In this document: positions 47,116-56,371 of the stretch, piece by piece | How positions within the stretch are numbered: position 1 is the stretch's first letter | How the letters are laid out: each line of letters starts with the position of its first letter | The notes under the pieces: generated by a model | What the model was told of the DNA's origin: nothing | The model's input: the letters and a program-made list of their open reading frames with translations, nothing else | Database searches by the model: none | Source: Aureimonas fodinaquatilis | GTDB lineage: Bacteria; Pseudomonadota; Alphaproteobacteria; Rhizobiales; Rhizobiaceae | DNA: 64,000 bases | NCBI RefSeq assembly: GCF_008369445.1 | Contig: NZ_VTWH01000001.1 | Location: 1,240,001 to 1,304,000, forward strand | Direction: 5' to 3' | Position numbers and translations under genes: made by a program

Positions 47116-47721
47116 TCAGTCGCCCGCCCGAAGCCTGTCACGTAGCGCACGCTTCAGCCGCAGGTTCATTTCCCGAAACTCCTTGCGGTCATAATCGCGT
47201 TGTTCATCCTCATGCCATTTCAAATAGCGCTCGGATGTTCTGTGGACCGCATTTTCAAGCGTTTCACAATCTGGTGCAGCCGATGAGTTGCGAACCGCCA
47301 TTTCAAGCTTTGTCACCCATTTACGGGCGATATCTGCATGGTGCATTTCATGACGCACCACGTCACGCTCAAATGTTTCCCATAAAAATATGGTTTCCTC
47401 GGACGCACCGCTTCGGTTGGTCCATTTGGGCAGGGAAAGCTCGACAACCAGGGAAAAGTCGGCGTTATCGATCACGCAGCCACGCTCTGTTGGCTTGTAG
47501 CTGACAACGCCGTCAAAAGTGACAGTCGCGGCACCGGGGTGACCAGAGGCGCTTTCATTGAAATGCGGCCCATTTTTCAACATTGAAGCTTCCAGCTTTT
47601 CCAGCGTGTTGCCATAAATGGGGAAATAGCTGACGCGCTGTTTGACGCTGGCCGCAATTGCCGAGGAGGCAAGCCCCAGGGTAAGCCCGAAAGTGCAAAG
47701 CAAGGCGACTGTGCATTTCAT
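47116..47721 (-). CDS. DUF922 family exported putative zinc protease
   Basis: A 201-residue exported protein of the rhizobial DUF922 family. The signal peptide is LLCTFGLTLGLASSAIA with cleavage near ASS-AIAA. The protein has the metalloprotease-like motif HEMHHADIA (HExxH) in the second half, and a conserved YFPIYGNT and GVVSYKPTERGCVID block in the first. A protease function is predicted from the motif only and no substrate is known. It stands alone, convergent with the TTT operon, and divergent from folP. Confidence 0.85.
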   Translation of the reverse strand: MKCTVALLCTFGLTLGLASSAIAASVKQRVSYFPIYGNTLEKLEASMLKNGPHFNESASGHPGAATVTFDGVVSYKPTERGCVIDNADFSLVVELSLPKWTNRSGASEETIFLWETFERDVVRHEMHHADIARKWVTKLEMAVRNSSAAPDCETLENAVHRTSERYLKWHEDEQRDYDRKEFREMNLRLKRALRDRLRAGD

Positions 47722-47844
47722 AATTTTTCCGCCAGACTTTGGTTCATCGGTTCGCCAGACTAACGCAAGACACAGTCTTTACGAAGCCAGTCTTATGATA
47801 TGGGCATCAAGGCTTCGGAAATCGTTAACGTGAGGTGCCAGAGT

Positions 47845-48702
47845 ATGAAACGTTTGATGCATCCGGCACGGGTCTGGCGTCTGGCGCATGGGCGCTCACT
47901 GAAGCTGGGACCAAAAGCCCGCATCATGGGCATTCTGAACGTGACGCCCGACAGCTTTTCCGATGGTGGGCGCTATCGCGATAGCGTTGACGCGGCCGTC
48001 AGCGCAGCTTTGGCAATGGTGAATGATGGCGCAGACATTATTGATATCGGCGGCGAGTCCACACGCCCCGGCGCTGTTCCGGTCAGCCCGCTGGAAGAGC
48101 AGCGGCGAATCCTGCCCGTCATTGAAGCGTTGGCGCAGATGTCCGACTGCCTGATTTCGGTAGACACCTATCGTGCGGAAACGGCACAAAAGGCAGTTCT
48201 TGCCGGAGCGCATGTGATCAATGATGTTTTCGGGGCGCAGAAGGACCCGCAAATGGCAGCGGTGGCCGGAAATCTGCAGGCTGGCCTGTGTTTGATGCAC
48301 ACCGGAAGAGAGCGGAAGAAACTGACTGGTGTGATTGATGACCAGTTTGAATTTCTCAACAAATCCATAGAGATTGCCAGAAAATTCAATGTATCGGATG
48401 AGAGCCTTGTGCTGGATCCGGGCTTCGGGTTTGAAAAAGACCGCAACGAAAATCTGGAGCTGATGCTGCGTCTGGACGAACTGCATGAATTGGGTTTTCC
48501 GCTGCTGGTCGGCACTTCACGCAAGCGCTTTGTCAAAGCCATGATGGAGCGGGATGACCCCGAACCCGACATCGCCACCGCTGCCACCAGCGTGCTGCTG
48601 CGAGAACGGGGCGCGGATATTTTCAGGGTGCATGCAGTGCGGACCAACCGCGATGCCTTGCTGGTTGCTGACGCAGTTCTGGCGGCAGGACAGCCGCAAT
48701 GA
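47845..48702 (+). CDS. folP: Dihydropteroate synthase FolP
   Basis: FolP joins para-aminobenzoate to the pterin diphosphate in folate synthesis and is the sulfonamide target. The 285-residue protein carries the signatures MGILNVTPDSFSDGG, IIDIGGESTRPGA, a Lys/Arg segment VGTSRKRFVKAM and VHAVRTNRDALLVADAV at the end, which bind pterin and phosphate. ATG 47845 is chosen because GAGGTG lies eight bases upstream. It overlaps folK by ATGA. FolB, usually encoded between folP and folK in rhizobia, is not here. Confidence 0.95.
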   Translation: MKRLMHPARVWRLAHGRSLKLGPKARIMGILNVTPDSFSDGGRYRDSVDAAVSAALAMVNDGADIIDIGGESTRPGAVPVSPLEEQRRILPVIEALAQMSDCLISVDTYRAETAQKAVLAGAHVINDVFGAQKDPQMAAVAGNLQAGLCLMHTGRERKKLTGVIDDQFEFLNKSIEIARKFNVSDESLVLDPGFGFEKDRNENLELMLRLDELHELGFPLLVGTSRKRFVKAMMERDDPEPDIATAATSVLLRERGADIFRVHAVRTNRDALLVADAVLAAGQPQ

Positions 48703-49211
48703 ACCGGGCGTGCATCGGCCTTGGGGGCAACATTGGCGAACCCGTCGCCAACATGCGTCGCGCGCTTGAAATTCTAAGCCATAGTGAAAACACATCCGTG
48801 CTGGCGGTGTCACGCCTTTACAAGACACCGCCTTGGGGTGTCACGGACCAGCCGGACTTCTTCAACGCCTGCGCCTTGCTGGAAACAGCCTTGCAACCCG
48901 AGCTGTTGCTGGATTTGTGTCTGAGCGTTGAAATTTCGTTGAAAAGGCAGCGCCATATGCGATGGGGGCCGCGCACAATTGATATTGATGTGTTGACCTA
49001 TGGTGAAACGCACTGGGCCAGTGAGCGGCTGGAGCTGCCGCATCCGCGTATACAGGAACGCGCATTTGTGCTGTGTCCGCTGGCTGATATTGCGCCAGAC
49101 ATGGCAGTGGCAGGCAAGACCGTGCGCCATTGGCTGAGCATGACTGATACCGCGGGAATTGATGCGGTTTCTGCTGACGGGACGTGGTGGCAAGACCAGA
49201 AAGTTTACTGA
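48699..49211 (+). CDS. folK: HPPK, pterin pyrophosphokinase FolK
   Basis: FolK transfers pyrophosphate from ATP to 6-hydroxymethyl-dihydropterin, the step before FolP. The 170-residue protein begins ACIGLGGNIGEPVANM, contains the substrate loop LYKTPPWGVTDQPDFFNAC and the magnesium motif RMRWGPRTIDIDVLTYG. Its ATG overlaps the folP stop by four bases, so the two enzymes of adjacent steps are translated together. It ends with a slightly longer tail than usual. The downstream 182 bases are an AT-rich promoter region for the autotransporter. Confidence 0.95.
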   Translation: MNRACIGLGGNIGEPVANMRRALEILSHSENTSVLAVSRLYKTPPWGVTDQPDFFNACALLETALQPELLLDLCLSVEISLKRQRHMRWGPRTIDIDVLTYGETHWASERLELPHPRIQERAFVLCPLADIAPDMAVAGKTVRHWLSMTDTAGIDAVSADGTWWQDQKVY

Positions 49212-49223
49212 GAAATTCTTATA

Positions 49224-49237
49224 TATGATATCATATT
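49224..49237. promoter_or_regulatory. 14-bp perfect palindrome before the autotransporter gene
   Basis: ATATGATATCATAT is self-complementary and lies in the AT-rich part of the 182-base space between folK and the autotransporter gene. It has the size of a dimer operator; no regulator is known. TATAAT occurs at 49264-49269 and could be a -10 element. Confidence 0.35.
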
Positions 49238-49393
49238 TGTGAAAGACAAATAACTTTAGAGCGTATAATCTGACGGCAAGGGCGAGGTGGGATCGTCCCG
49301 GGATTCTTCAGTCCCTTCAATCAATGCAACGTATAGCCGCGGACAGGAAGCTGTGTCTGGCGGTTTGAGTTCGCTGTCAGGATAGAGTTCATC

Positions 49394-52300
49394 ATGACCA
49401 GACTTTGCAAATTTGCCTGCACATCAAACTATGGGCAGGTAACACGCCGTTTGCTGGCGACCGCGGCCTTCGCGCCATTGCTGGCGCTGGGCGTGCTTGG
49501 GGGCACACCGGCTCTGGCAGAGCCTTCAGGCAATTGTACAGTCACAGGAAATGCCTCGGTTATCAGCTGCCACGTTGAGGAAATCGCCTTCAGTGCGGTT
49601 GATGGCGTCGTCACTGCAACGATCGACTCGGAACCAACAGGCGCAATTGTTTTCAATACGAGCGACAGCTCGACCGACCCGCTTGACGCGACTTTGACCA
49701 TCATCGGCAGCACCACCGTCCACAGGGCGGATTATCCCGCCGTGGTGATGTTCACCGAGCGCAGCAATGTGCAGATGAAGCTGATCGCCGGGGCGGATGT
49801 ATCGCTGACGTCTGACAAGGATTTCGGCGCGATATGGATGCGCAACAACAGTTCGGGCAGCATGTATGCCGACAATGCCGGCACGGTGATTGCCAATGGC
49901 ACAGAGCAGGTTGGCATAACGCTGACCACGCATGGCGGCGACGTCACTCTGATCAACTCCGGAAATGTCACATCGACGCAGTATCGCGGCCTTTACGCTG
50001 ATGGCAGTGGCGAAGATGAGCTTGTGGTCAGCATAACCAACACCGGCACCGTCACGGCAGAGCAGGCGGGCATTCGGGCGATCAACTATAACGGTCTGGC
50101 CACTATCGACAATTCCGGACAGGTGGTCAGCAATATCCGGCAGGGCCTGGTAGCCTGGTCTTCGGCTGGCCCTTCTTCCGTCATCAATTCCGGCACGGTG
50201 ACCGCGAAAGACGATTCCGCCGCGGTTTCCTGGTCGGAAACCGGAAATGTCACCATTACCAACAGCGGCACGCTTGTTTCGCAAGACGATACAGATCACG
50301 CGGATGCGGGCATCGGCCATTACGGCATCCATGCACGGGTCGGCGTTTCCGGCGACGTTTTGGTTGAAAACAAGCTGGGCGGCTCGGTTTCCGGCGAGCA
50401 GATGGGCATCTGGGCTGAAACCAAACTTGGCACCAGCACTGTTCAGCAGGATGGTATCGTCTCGGGGGCCAGCGGTGTTGTCGTCACCAGTGATGATGGC
50501 GCAGTTTCGTTGACGAACACCGGCACAATCAATGCCACGGGCCCCGGCGTGACGATCAGTGGAACGTCCAACATGGTGGAAAACACCGGAACGATCGTCA
50601 GCAGTTCAGATGTTGATGCAACCATTGTTACCGGTGATTTCGATACAACGATCCGCAATTCCGGCCGGATTGCCAATACTGGCGGCGGTGACGCCATCAG
50701 ATTTGGCAGCGGCGTAAACCGGCTCTATGTCAACGCGGAGAATTTGAACATTGAAGGCATTGTAAAGGGCGGTATCGGCGAAGATTACCTCATTCTGGAC
50801 ACCGGTGAGGCGGCCACGGTTTCGATGCTTTCCGTTGGCGCCAAAGGGCAGTTTCGCAATTTTGATTACATCGAAAAGACTGGCAATGGCGTGCTGACAT
50901 TTGCCGATAGTAGCGGCGGCTTTACCGGCTCTACGCTGGTGAAAAGCGGTGAACTGGTGGTCAATGGCGACAATGCGTTATCGGCAGTGACTGTGTTTGC
51001 CGGTGCCACACTTTCCGGATCGGGCAAAGTGGGGGCGACCGCGCTGCAGGCAGGAGCGACCATTGCACCGGGCAACAGCCCAGGTACGCTGGAAATTGTT
51101 GGCGATTACAACCAGGCAAGCGGCACTGTGTATGAGGCGGAACTGGTGCCGGGCAGCATGGTGTCCGATCTGATAGCAGTGAGCGGTGCGGCGACAATTG
51201 ACGCCGGTGCAGTGTTGAACCTGAGCAGATACGGCAGCGGCGAATTTGCCACCAACGCACATTACACCGTGCTGACCGCCACTGATGGGGTTGCCGGCAC
51301 TTATGAATTGACTGGCGAAAGGGCCATCTCGGCATTTTTCGAGCTGGATGCGGTCTATGCGCCCAACGCCATCTACATCAACGCTGTTCAAACCCGTCCG
51401 TTCACGGCAGCAGCGGTAACACCAAACCAGTTCGCAGCGGCCACCGGTGTGCAAAGCCTGAGCTACGACAATGCGCTGCGGCTTGCTGTTGGCGCTTTCC
51501 AGAGTGATGCGCCCATGCCGGCGGCGCTGGACCAGCTTTCGGGTGAGGTTTACGCCTCTGCCAAAACCGGCCTGTTGCAGGACAGTCGCTTTGTCCGGGA
51601 GGCAACGACACGGCAATTGCAAAGCAGTTTTGAAGGCGGGGAAAGAGCCATCTGGATGCAGGGTTACGGTTCCTGGGGCAGCTTTGATGGCAATACCAAT
51701 GTGGCTGGCGCGAACCGCGATGCGGGCGGGCTGTTCCTGGGCGTAGATGGTTCTGTACAGGACGCGTTGCGCATCGGTGTTGTGGGCGGTTACGGGCATT
51801 CAAAGCTTGAACTGGATGGTGGCCGGGGCTCCGTATCGGCTGACACCTACAGCCTGGGCGTCTATGGCGGCGGGCAGTGGGACGCGTTCAACCTGAAGCT
51901 TGGTCTCAATCATGCCTGGCATGATATGTCATCCAGCCGCGCCGTGGCCTTTTCCGGATTTGCCGATGCCCTGTCTGCCGACTATTCCGCAAGAACAGCG
52001 CAGGCCTATGGTGAAGTCGGATACGGCGTTGATGTGAAATCTGTTTCGTTCGAACCATTTGCCGGCATCGCTTACGTGAATCTCGACACTTCGAGCTTCA
52101 CAGAAGCGGGTGGGGCTGAATCACTGAGCAGCAATGGTGATACGCAGGAAGCCAGTTTTACCACGCTGGGTCTGCGAGCGAGCAGCGACTTCAAGGTCAA
52201 CGGCATAACGGTTTCGGCCAATGGTATGGCCGGGTGGCGTCACAGCCTGAATGACGATGTGCCGGCCAGCACCAACTCATTTGCCGGATCGGGCCTCTTT

Positions 52301-52462
52301 GCCGTTTCCGGTGTGCCGCTCGCGCAGGATGTAGCCGTGTTAGAGGCAGGATTCAGCGCCGAGTTCCGCCCCAATGCCAGCTTTGCTGTTAACTATTCCG
52401 GGCAGTTCGGCTCCGGCATTTCAGACCATGGCATCCGCGCTGGTCTGCGCGTGAAGTTCTAA
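49394..52462 (+). CDS. Classical (type Va) autotransporter, adhesin-like
   Basis: A 1022-residue secreted surface protein. A signal peptide (about 1-42, LLALGVLGGTPALA) is followed by a passenger of about 650 residues with recurring Asn-x-Gly-T/x-V/I beta-helix turns (NSGNVTS, NTGTVTAEQ, NSGTVTAK, NSGTLVS, NTGTINATG), as in pertactin-like folds. An autochaperone-like stretch ends near GAAFIAPGNSPGTL-type motifs (GATIAPGNSPGTLEI). The C-terminal ~280 residues are the barrel (AIWMQGYGSWGSF, YGHSKLELDGG, SLGVYGGGQWD) ending RAGLRVKF with a terminal aromatic residue as required for barrel insertion. ATG 49394. The passenger function, probably adhesion, is inferred. Confidence 0.9.
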   Translation: MTRLCKFACTSNYGQVTRRLLATAAFAPLLALGVLGGTPALAEPSGNCTVTGNASVISCHVEEIAFSAVDGVVTATIDSEPTGAIVFNTSDSSTDPLDATLTIIGSTTVHRADYPAVVMFTERSNVQMKLIAGADVSLTSDKDFGAIWMRNNSSGSMYADNAGTVIANGTEQVGITLTTHGGDVTLINSGNVTSTQYRGLYADGSGEDELVVSITNTGTVTAEQAGIRAINYNGLATIDNSGQVVSNIRQGLVAWSSAGPSSVINSGTVTAKDDSAAVSWSETGNVTITNSGTLVSQDDTDHADAGIGHYGIHARVGVSGDVLVENKLGGSVSGEQMGIWAETKLGTSTVQQDGIVSGASGVVVTSDDGAVSLTNTGTINATGPGVTISGTSNMVENTGTIVSSSDVDATIVTGDFDTTIRNSGRIANTGGGDAIRFGSGVNRLYVNAENLNIEGIVKGGIGEDYLILDTGEAATVSMLSVGAKGQFRNFDYIEKTGNGVLTFADSSGGFTGSTLVKSGELVVNGDNALSAVTVFAGATLSGSGKVGATALQAGATIAPGNSPGTLEIVGDYNQASGTVYEAELVPGSMVSDLIAVSGAATIDAGAVLNLSRYGSGEFATNAHYTVLTATDGVAGTYELTGERAISAFFELDAVYAPNAIYINAVQTRPFTAAAVTPNQFAAATGVQSLSYDNALRLAVGAFQSDAPMPAALDQLSGEVYASAKTGLLQDSRFVREATTRQLQSSFEGGERAIWMQGYGSWGSFDGNTNVAGANRDAGGLFLGVDGSVQDALRIGVVGGYGHSKLELDGGRGSVSADTYSLGVYGGGQWDAFNLKLGLNHAWHDMSSSRAVAFSGFADALSADYSARTAQAYGEVGYGVDVKSVSFEPFAGIAYVNLDTSSFTEAGGAESLSSNGDTQEASFTTLGLRASSDFKVNGITVSANGMAGWRHSLNDDVPASTNSFAGSGLFAVSGVPLAQDVAVLEAGFSAEFRPNASFAVNYSGQFGSGISDHGIRAGLRVKF

Positions 52463-52470
52463 ACATTGAA

Positions 52471-52499
52471 AAGGCCGCCTGAGGTGATCAGGCGGCCTT
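52471..52499. terminator. Bidirectional terminator between autotransporter and small exported protein
   Basis: Perfect 12-bp stem AAGGCCGCCTGA, loop GGTGA, TCAGGCGGCCTT. On the minus strand it is followed by TTTT; on the plus strand by ATTAATAA. It serves the two convergent genes. Confidence 0.85.
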
Positions 52500-52523
52500 A
52501 TTAATAACTTGATGACCTTGCAG

Positions 52524-53048
52524 CTAGTCTTCTTGAAGCGCGGTCTGGCGGACGGAGCCTGCTTCGCGTTTCAGCTTCATGCCCAGCACAGGTACCAGCT
52601 TGCCGTCCACCTTGACCGAAATTGTGACATTCAGCGCATCCCGGCTTTCCATTCGCGCAACCATGGCACCGTTCAGGCTTTTGCGGTCCAGCCCGAAAAC
52701 CATGCGGTCGCCTTCGATAACGCCAGAGCTGATGTCCAGCCCTGCACCTTTTGCACCGTCCAGAAACGCGCCCTGATAGGTTGAGCCATTGTGCGAAACT
52801 TTTGCGGTCATTTTCTGTGAAAACAGACCGACGCGGCATGTGCCGTCAAGTTCCATCGAGGAAGGGCGGTTTTCGGTGCCGCCAGCCAGATCGCAAGTGA
52901 AACGTGTGCCCTTGTATTTGCCGGCAACAATTTCCCCCGGGCCAATCCAACGCCCGTCAATATGCTTCAGAAAAGCATCCGAAGAACCGGCAAAGCCAGT
53001 TGCAGTGGTTGCCATAAGCACAATGCCGGCAAGAATGGAGCGAAACAT
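52524..53048 (-). CDS. Conserved exported protein of unknown function
   Basis: A 174-residue protein I cannot assign to a named family. It begins with a signal peptide (ILAGIVLMATTATGFAGSSD) and the mature part is beta-rich with alternating pattern: GRWIGPGEIVAGKYKGTRFTC, CRVGLFSQKMTAKV, YQGAFLDGAKGAGLDISSG and NVTISVKVDGKLVPVLGMK. Two cysteines (in FTCDLAGG and GTCRVGLF) may form a disulfide. The profile resembles a lipocalin-like or calycin-like periplasmic barrel. ATG 53048 is the start just before the hydrophobic leader. It is alone, convergent with the autotransporter and 53 bases downstream of the YcjF-type gene on the same strand. Confidence 0.7.
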   Translation of the reverse strand: MFRSILAGIVLMATTATGFAGSSDAFLKHIDGRWIGPGEIVAGKYKGTRFTCDLAGGTENRPSSMELDGTCRVGLFSQKMTAKVSHNGSTYQGAFLDGAKGAGLDISSGVIEGDRMVFGLDRKSLNGAMVARMESRDALNVTISVKVDGKLVPVLGMKLKREAGSVRQTALQED

Positions 53049-53101
53049 GGAACGGGCCTCGAAGGTCGGGAACATCAGACTGCCATTATTTCGAAAAACG
53101 G

Positions 53102-54160
53102 TTAATCGTTCCTTTCCGTCCGCTCATTCAAAACGGCCGAAAGGTCGCGGAACATGCTGCCCATGCCCGGACGCTGAATGGAAAGAAACGGCATAGGGCG
53201 GCACAAATCCATGGCGGCGAGGCCAACTCGCGCTGTCAAAAGCCCGTTAACCACGCCTTCTCCAAGCTTTGCCGAAAGTTTTTGCGCCAATCCATGGCCG
53301 ACAACCTGCTGCACAAGCCCATCACCCACCGCTATTGAGCCAGTTACCGCCAGGTGTGTCAAAACGTCGCGGGTCAACCGCGCAAGGCCAATTGTGCCAG
53401 GGCGTGCGCCGTAAAGTTCAGATATTCTGCGAATTAGCCGCACAGTTTCGTAGAAAACAAATGCCAGATCGACCAGCGCACGCGGGCTGACGGCAGTGAC
53501 AACCGATACGCGCTTGGCCGAGCCCAGCACGAGTGCGCGAGCGCGCAGGTCCAGCGGCTGCAGCAACTCGCGCTCGGCCAGCACAATCCTGTCTCGACCG
53601 TCAATCACCTCATTCTCCAGCGCATTCAGGCGCTGGCGTCCGGCAAAGGTTTCCGCCCGGCCGGAAAGCATGCTGGAAAGCCTGGAAATGACGTGGCGCG
53701 CGGCGGTTTCGTCATTGCTGTCATAGGCCTGGCGGGCCTCTCGGCGCTCTGTCTCCACCTGACGCAGTTTCATAAGGCCGCGCAGCTCGCGCAGGGCAAC
53801 GCCAACCGCACCGATAACCAGCACTGCGGATGCAACCATTGCAGCATAGCCAAGCCAATCAGCCCTTGCGAAAAAATCCCGCACCAGACTGTCAAGGGCA
53901 AGGCCGACACTCATGGAAACAACAAGGCCAAGTCCGGCGAAAAACACCTTGCCGAACGTCAGGCGTCGCCGGCGCGCGGGCGCCTGCAAAGTGCCGGTGG
54001 CAGAGCTTTCCAGCATTTCCAGTTCCAGTGCCTCTTCCGGGTCAAGCTGCACCATGGAAAGGTCGGTTACGGCGCGCGGCGCACGGGCAGGGCGCGGCGG
54101 TGCCGGACTGGCAGGTGTGGTATCAAATGCCCGGGGCGGGCGTTGTCTGTCATCGCTCAT
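53102..54160 (-). CDS. TIGR01620/YcjF family membrane protein
   Basis: A 352-residue protein of the YcjF-like (DUF697) family. The N-terminal 75 residues are Pro/Arg-rich, two hydrophobic segments follow (VFFAGLGLVVSMSVGLAL and WLGYAAMVASAVLVIGAVGVAL), then a charged helical region and the DUF697 end (ARLTRDVLTHLAVTGSIAVGDGL, GEGVVNGLLTARVGLAAMDLCRPMPF). Function unknown; the neighbour YcjX-type ATPase (four-base overlap, upstream) is its partner in many proteobacteria, with links to phage-shock and envelope stress in enterobacteria. Confidence 0.87.
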   Translation of the reverse strand: MSDDRQRPPRAFDTTPASPAPPRPARAPRAVTDLSMVQLDPEEALELEMLESSATGTLQAPARRRRLTFGKVFFAGLGLVVSMSVGLALDSLVRDFFARADWLGYAAMVASAVLVIGAVGVALRELRGLMKLRQVETERREARQAYDSNDETAARHVISRLSSMLSGRAETFAGRQRLNALENEVIDGRDRIVLAERELLQPLDLRARALVLGSAKRVSVVTAVSPRALVDLAFVFYETVRLIRRISELYGARPGTIGLARLTRDVLTHLAVTGSIAVGDGLVQQVVGHGLAQKLSAKLGEGVVNGLLTARVGLAAMDLCRPMPFLSIQRPGMGSMFRDLSAVLNERTERND

Positions 54161-55614
54161 GCCAGCCGATCCCCAATCAGAAATTGCAGGGCGCGATCCA
54201 GTCGAATATGCGGCAGCGACAGGGTCAGGCCGCTTTCATCCTTTTCAAGCCTTGGTGGCTTGAAGCGCACAAAGGTCAGGGGAGCCATGGAGGCCAGAGC
54301 TTCATCACCAGCGGCCAGCAATGCCGCCGGGTCTTTTGGCAGATCTCCGGGAAAAATTGCCGTTTCAGTTTCGCCGTCAAACAGCTTGCCCGCAATCCGC
54401 TCACCCATCAACGGGGTGCCAACAATAACCGGCAATCGCTCGCCATGGTCTTCAACGCTGGCTTCCCGCGTGGCACGCACTGCCGCCATGGCAATGACCT
54501 CTGTCTGCGCGCCGGAAAATTGCGCGCGCTGAACTGCTGAATTGACCAGCCTGCGCACAATTGCCTCCATACGCCGATGACTTTCCCGATGCAGATGGTC
54601 AGCCTTGGTGGCAGCCACAAGAAGCCGGTCCACGCGCCGCGTCAAAAGCCCGCCCAGCCAGCTTGCCCTTCCGGGGCGAAAGCAGGTCAGAATATCGGTC
54701 AGGGCGGTTTCCAGATCTCGCACCGCGTCGGGCCCGGCATTAATGGCCTGCATGGCATCCACCAGCAGGATCTGCCGGTCAAGCCGGGCAAAATGCTCAC
54801 GGAAAAACGGTTTTACAACAACGGTTTTATAGGCCTCGTAACGCCTTGCATGCACGGCGGCGAAACTGTTTTTCGGATATTCGGCGCCCGGCGTTACAGG
54901 CAGCGGCGCAAAGGTCAATGCTGGAGAACCTTCCAGATCGCCCGGCATGAGAAACCGGCCCGGGGCCAAGGTCGACAGGGCGGCATCATCTTCCCGGCAG
55001 CGCCGCAGATAGTCGGCAAAACTGGCGCTCAGCCTCTGGCTGGTCACTTCATCGGCAGGGGCTGCCAGATCAATCTGCCGCATCATTTCCAGAAAAGGCG
55101 ATGCAATGGCGCTGCGCTGCGGCAATGACGCACGCTCCAGGGATTCCTGCGAAAAAGCAGCAAAATCCTTATCCAGCAAAGGCAGATCCAGCAGCCATTC
55201 GCCGGGATAGTCGACAATATCAAGTGAAATGCGCCCGGCGGAAAACAGCCGCGACCAACCTGATGCCGACTGAAACTCAATGGTCAGCCGCAGTTCCGAA
55301 ATGGCGCGGGTGGATTGTGGCCATTGTCGATCTTCCAGAATGGTACGGACATGTTCCTCATATTGAAAGCGCGGCACGGCATCATCCGGCTGTTCTTCCA
55401 GATAAGTGCGGCCAATGCGGCCTTCTGCCTGCGCATTCAACAGCGGCAATCTTCCCCCATGCAGAAGGTTGTGAACAAGCGCGGTGATGAAAACGGTTTT
55501 TCCCGCCCTGGATAGGCCGGTCACGCCAATGCGCAGGGTGGGGTGAAACAACTCGGCTGTGCGGTCTGCCAGATTGTCCAGCGCATAGCGCGCTTCATCG
55601 GCAAGGCTTGGCAT
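54157..55614 (-). CDS. YcjX family P-loop protein (DUF463)
   Basis: A 485-residue P-loop protein of the YcjX family. Walker A is GLSRAGKTVFI near residue 33; the switch-like segment LDIVDYPGEWLLDLPLL provides the aspartate, and other landmarks are RFLMPGDLEGSPALTFAPL and ATKADHLHRESHRRM, a TKxD-like base-recognition motif (in this family YcjX binds GTP). The C-terminus ends FLIGDRLA. It overlaps the following YcjF-type gene by four bases. Role unknown; envelope stress is suggested by relatives. The sixA-type gene lies 41 bases upstream on the same strand. Confidence 0.9.
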   Translation of the reverse strand: MPSLADEARYALDNLADRTAELFHPTLRIGVTGLSRAGKTVFITALVHNLLHGGRLPLLNAQAEGRIGRTYLEEQPDDAVPRFQYEEHVRTILEDRQWPQSTRAISELRLTIEFQSASGWSRLFSAGRISLDIVDYPGEWLLDLPLLDKDFAAFSQESLERASLPQRSAIASPFLEMMRQIDLAAPADEVTSQRLSASFADYLRRCREDDAALSTLAPGRFLMPGDLEGSPALTFAPLPVTPGAEYPKNSFAAVHARRYEAYKTVVVKPFFREHFARLDRQILLVDAMQAINAGPDAVRDLETALTDILTCFRPGRASWLGGLLTRRVDRLLVAATKADHLHRESHRRMEAIVRRLVNSAVQRAQFSGAQTEVIAMAAVRATREASVEDHGERLPVIVGTPLMGERIAGKLFDGETETAIFPGDLPKDPAALLAAGDEALASMAPLTFVRFKPPRLEKDESGLTLSLPHIRLDRALQFLIGDRLA

Positions 55615-55655
55615 GATTGATGCATACTCCCGTTCGGGGCCGTTTCAATTCGCGT

Positions 55656-56168
55656 TCAGGCAATATCCGGAAGCAGCAGCTTTTCCAGCCTTGCAGCGCC
55701 CGGGCGCATGGCGCCGGCCAGACGGGGAACCTGCAGCACTGCGAGCACGCCGGTGGAAAGCCCGCCAGCCATAGCGGGTGGGACGCCGTCCACCTCCCGG
55801 CAGAGCGATATCAGAAAATCCTCCATGCCGGGATTGTGGCCCACAATCAGTGTTCCATCCTGCACGCCTTGGCATGTCAGGTCGTAGTAAACAGCTTCAT
55901 CGGCATCATACAGCGCATCCACAAATTCGATTCGCGAATCGTCTTCGGCAATTCCCATGCCCCGCAAAGTCGCCCGGGTTCGTGCGGAAGGCGATGAAAA
56001 AACCTTGGAAAACTCCAGGCCCGCAGTTCCGGTTTTAGCCAGAAGACTGCGCGCCTGAAGCATGCCTCGCGTGTCCAGATCCCGCTGAAAATCACTCTGC
56101 CCCGGCATGGGTGGGGAGGCATGGAAGTGGCGAAGTAGGTAAAGCCGTTGGGCGAATGGTGCTGACAT
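55656..56168 (-). CDS. sixA: SixA-type phosphohistidine phosphatase
   Basis: A 170-residue histidine-phosphatase superfamily protein. It begins RLYLLRHFHASPPM, the RHG-type site with the catalytic histidine in LRH, followed by TRGMLQARSLLAK, FSSPSARTRATLRGMG and the late histidine in VGHNPGMEDFL. SixA removes phosphate from Hpt-type histidines in phosphorelays; the short length and lack of a signal peptide fit. ATG 56168 (MSAPFAQRL) is preferred. It heads the run toward YcjX and YcjF. Confidence 0.85.
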   Translation of the reverse strand: MSAPFAQRLYLLRHFHASPPMPGQSDFQRDLDTRGMLQARSLLAKTGTAGLEFSKVFSSPSARTRATLRGMGIAEDDSRIEFVDALYDADEAVYYDLTCQGVQDGTLIVGHNPGMEDFLISLCREVDGVPPAMAGGLSTGVLAVLQVPRLAGAMRPGAARLEKLLLPDIA

Positions 56169-56371
56169 ATGCTTATTTTGCCGCTTTCTGCGCGCTCTGC
56201 AACGGGGCATGTGACTGGTTGAGAAGCTTTAAACCATTCTTGCGTAAAATGCAGTAATTGCTAGTTCTGATGGCTGATGCCTTCGAAGGTATGTTGACAA
56301 TAGAACCATCTTGTAGGGGCGAAAAACTGCCGGTATAAGCAGCGCAAAATGACGGTTATAGAGGAAGCGAA

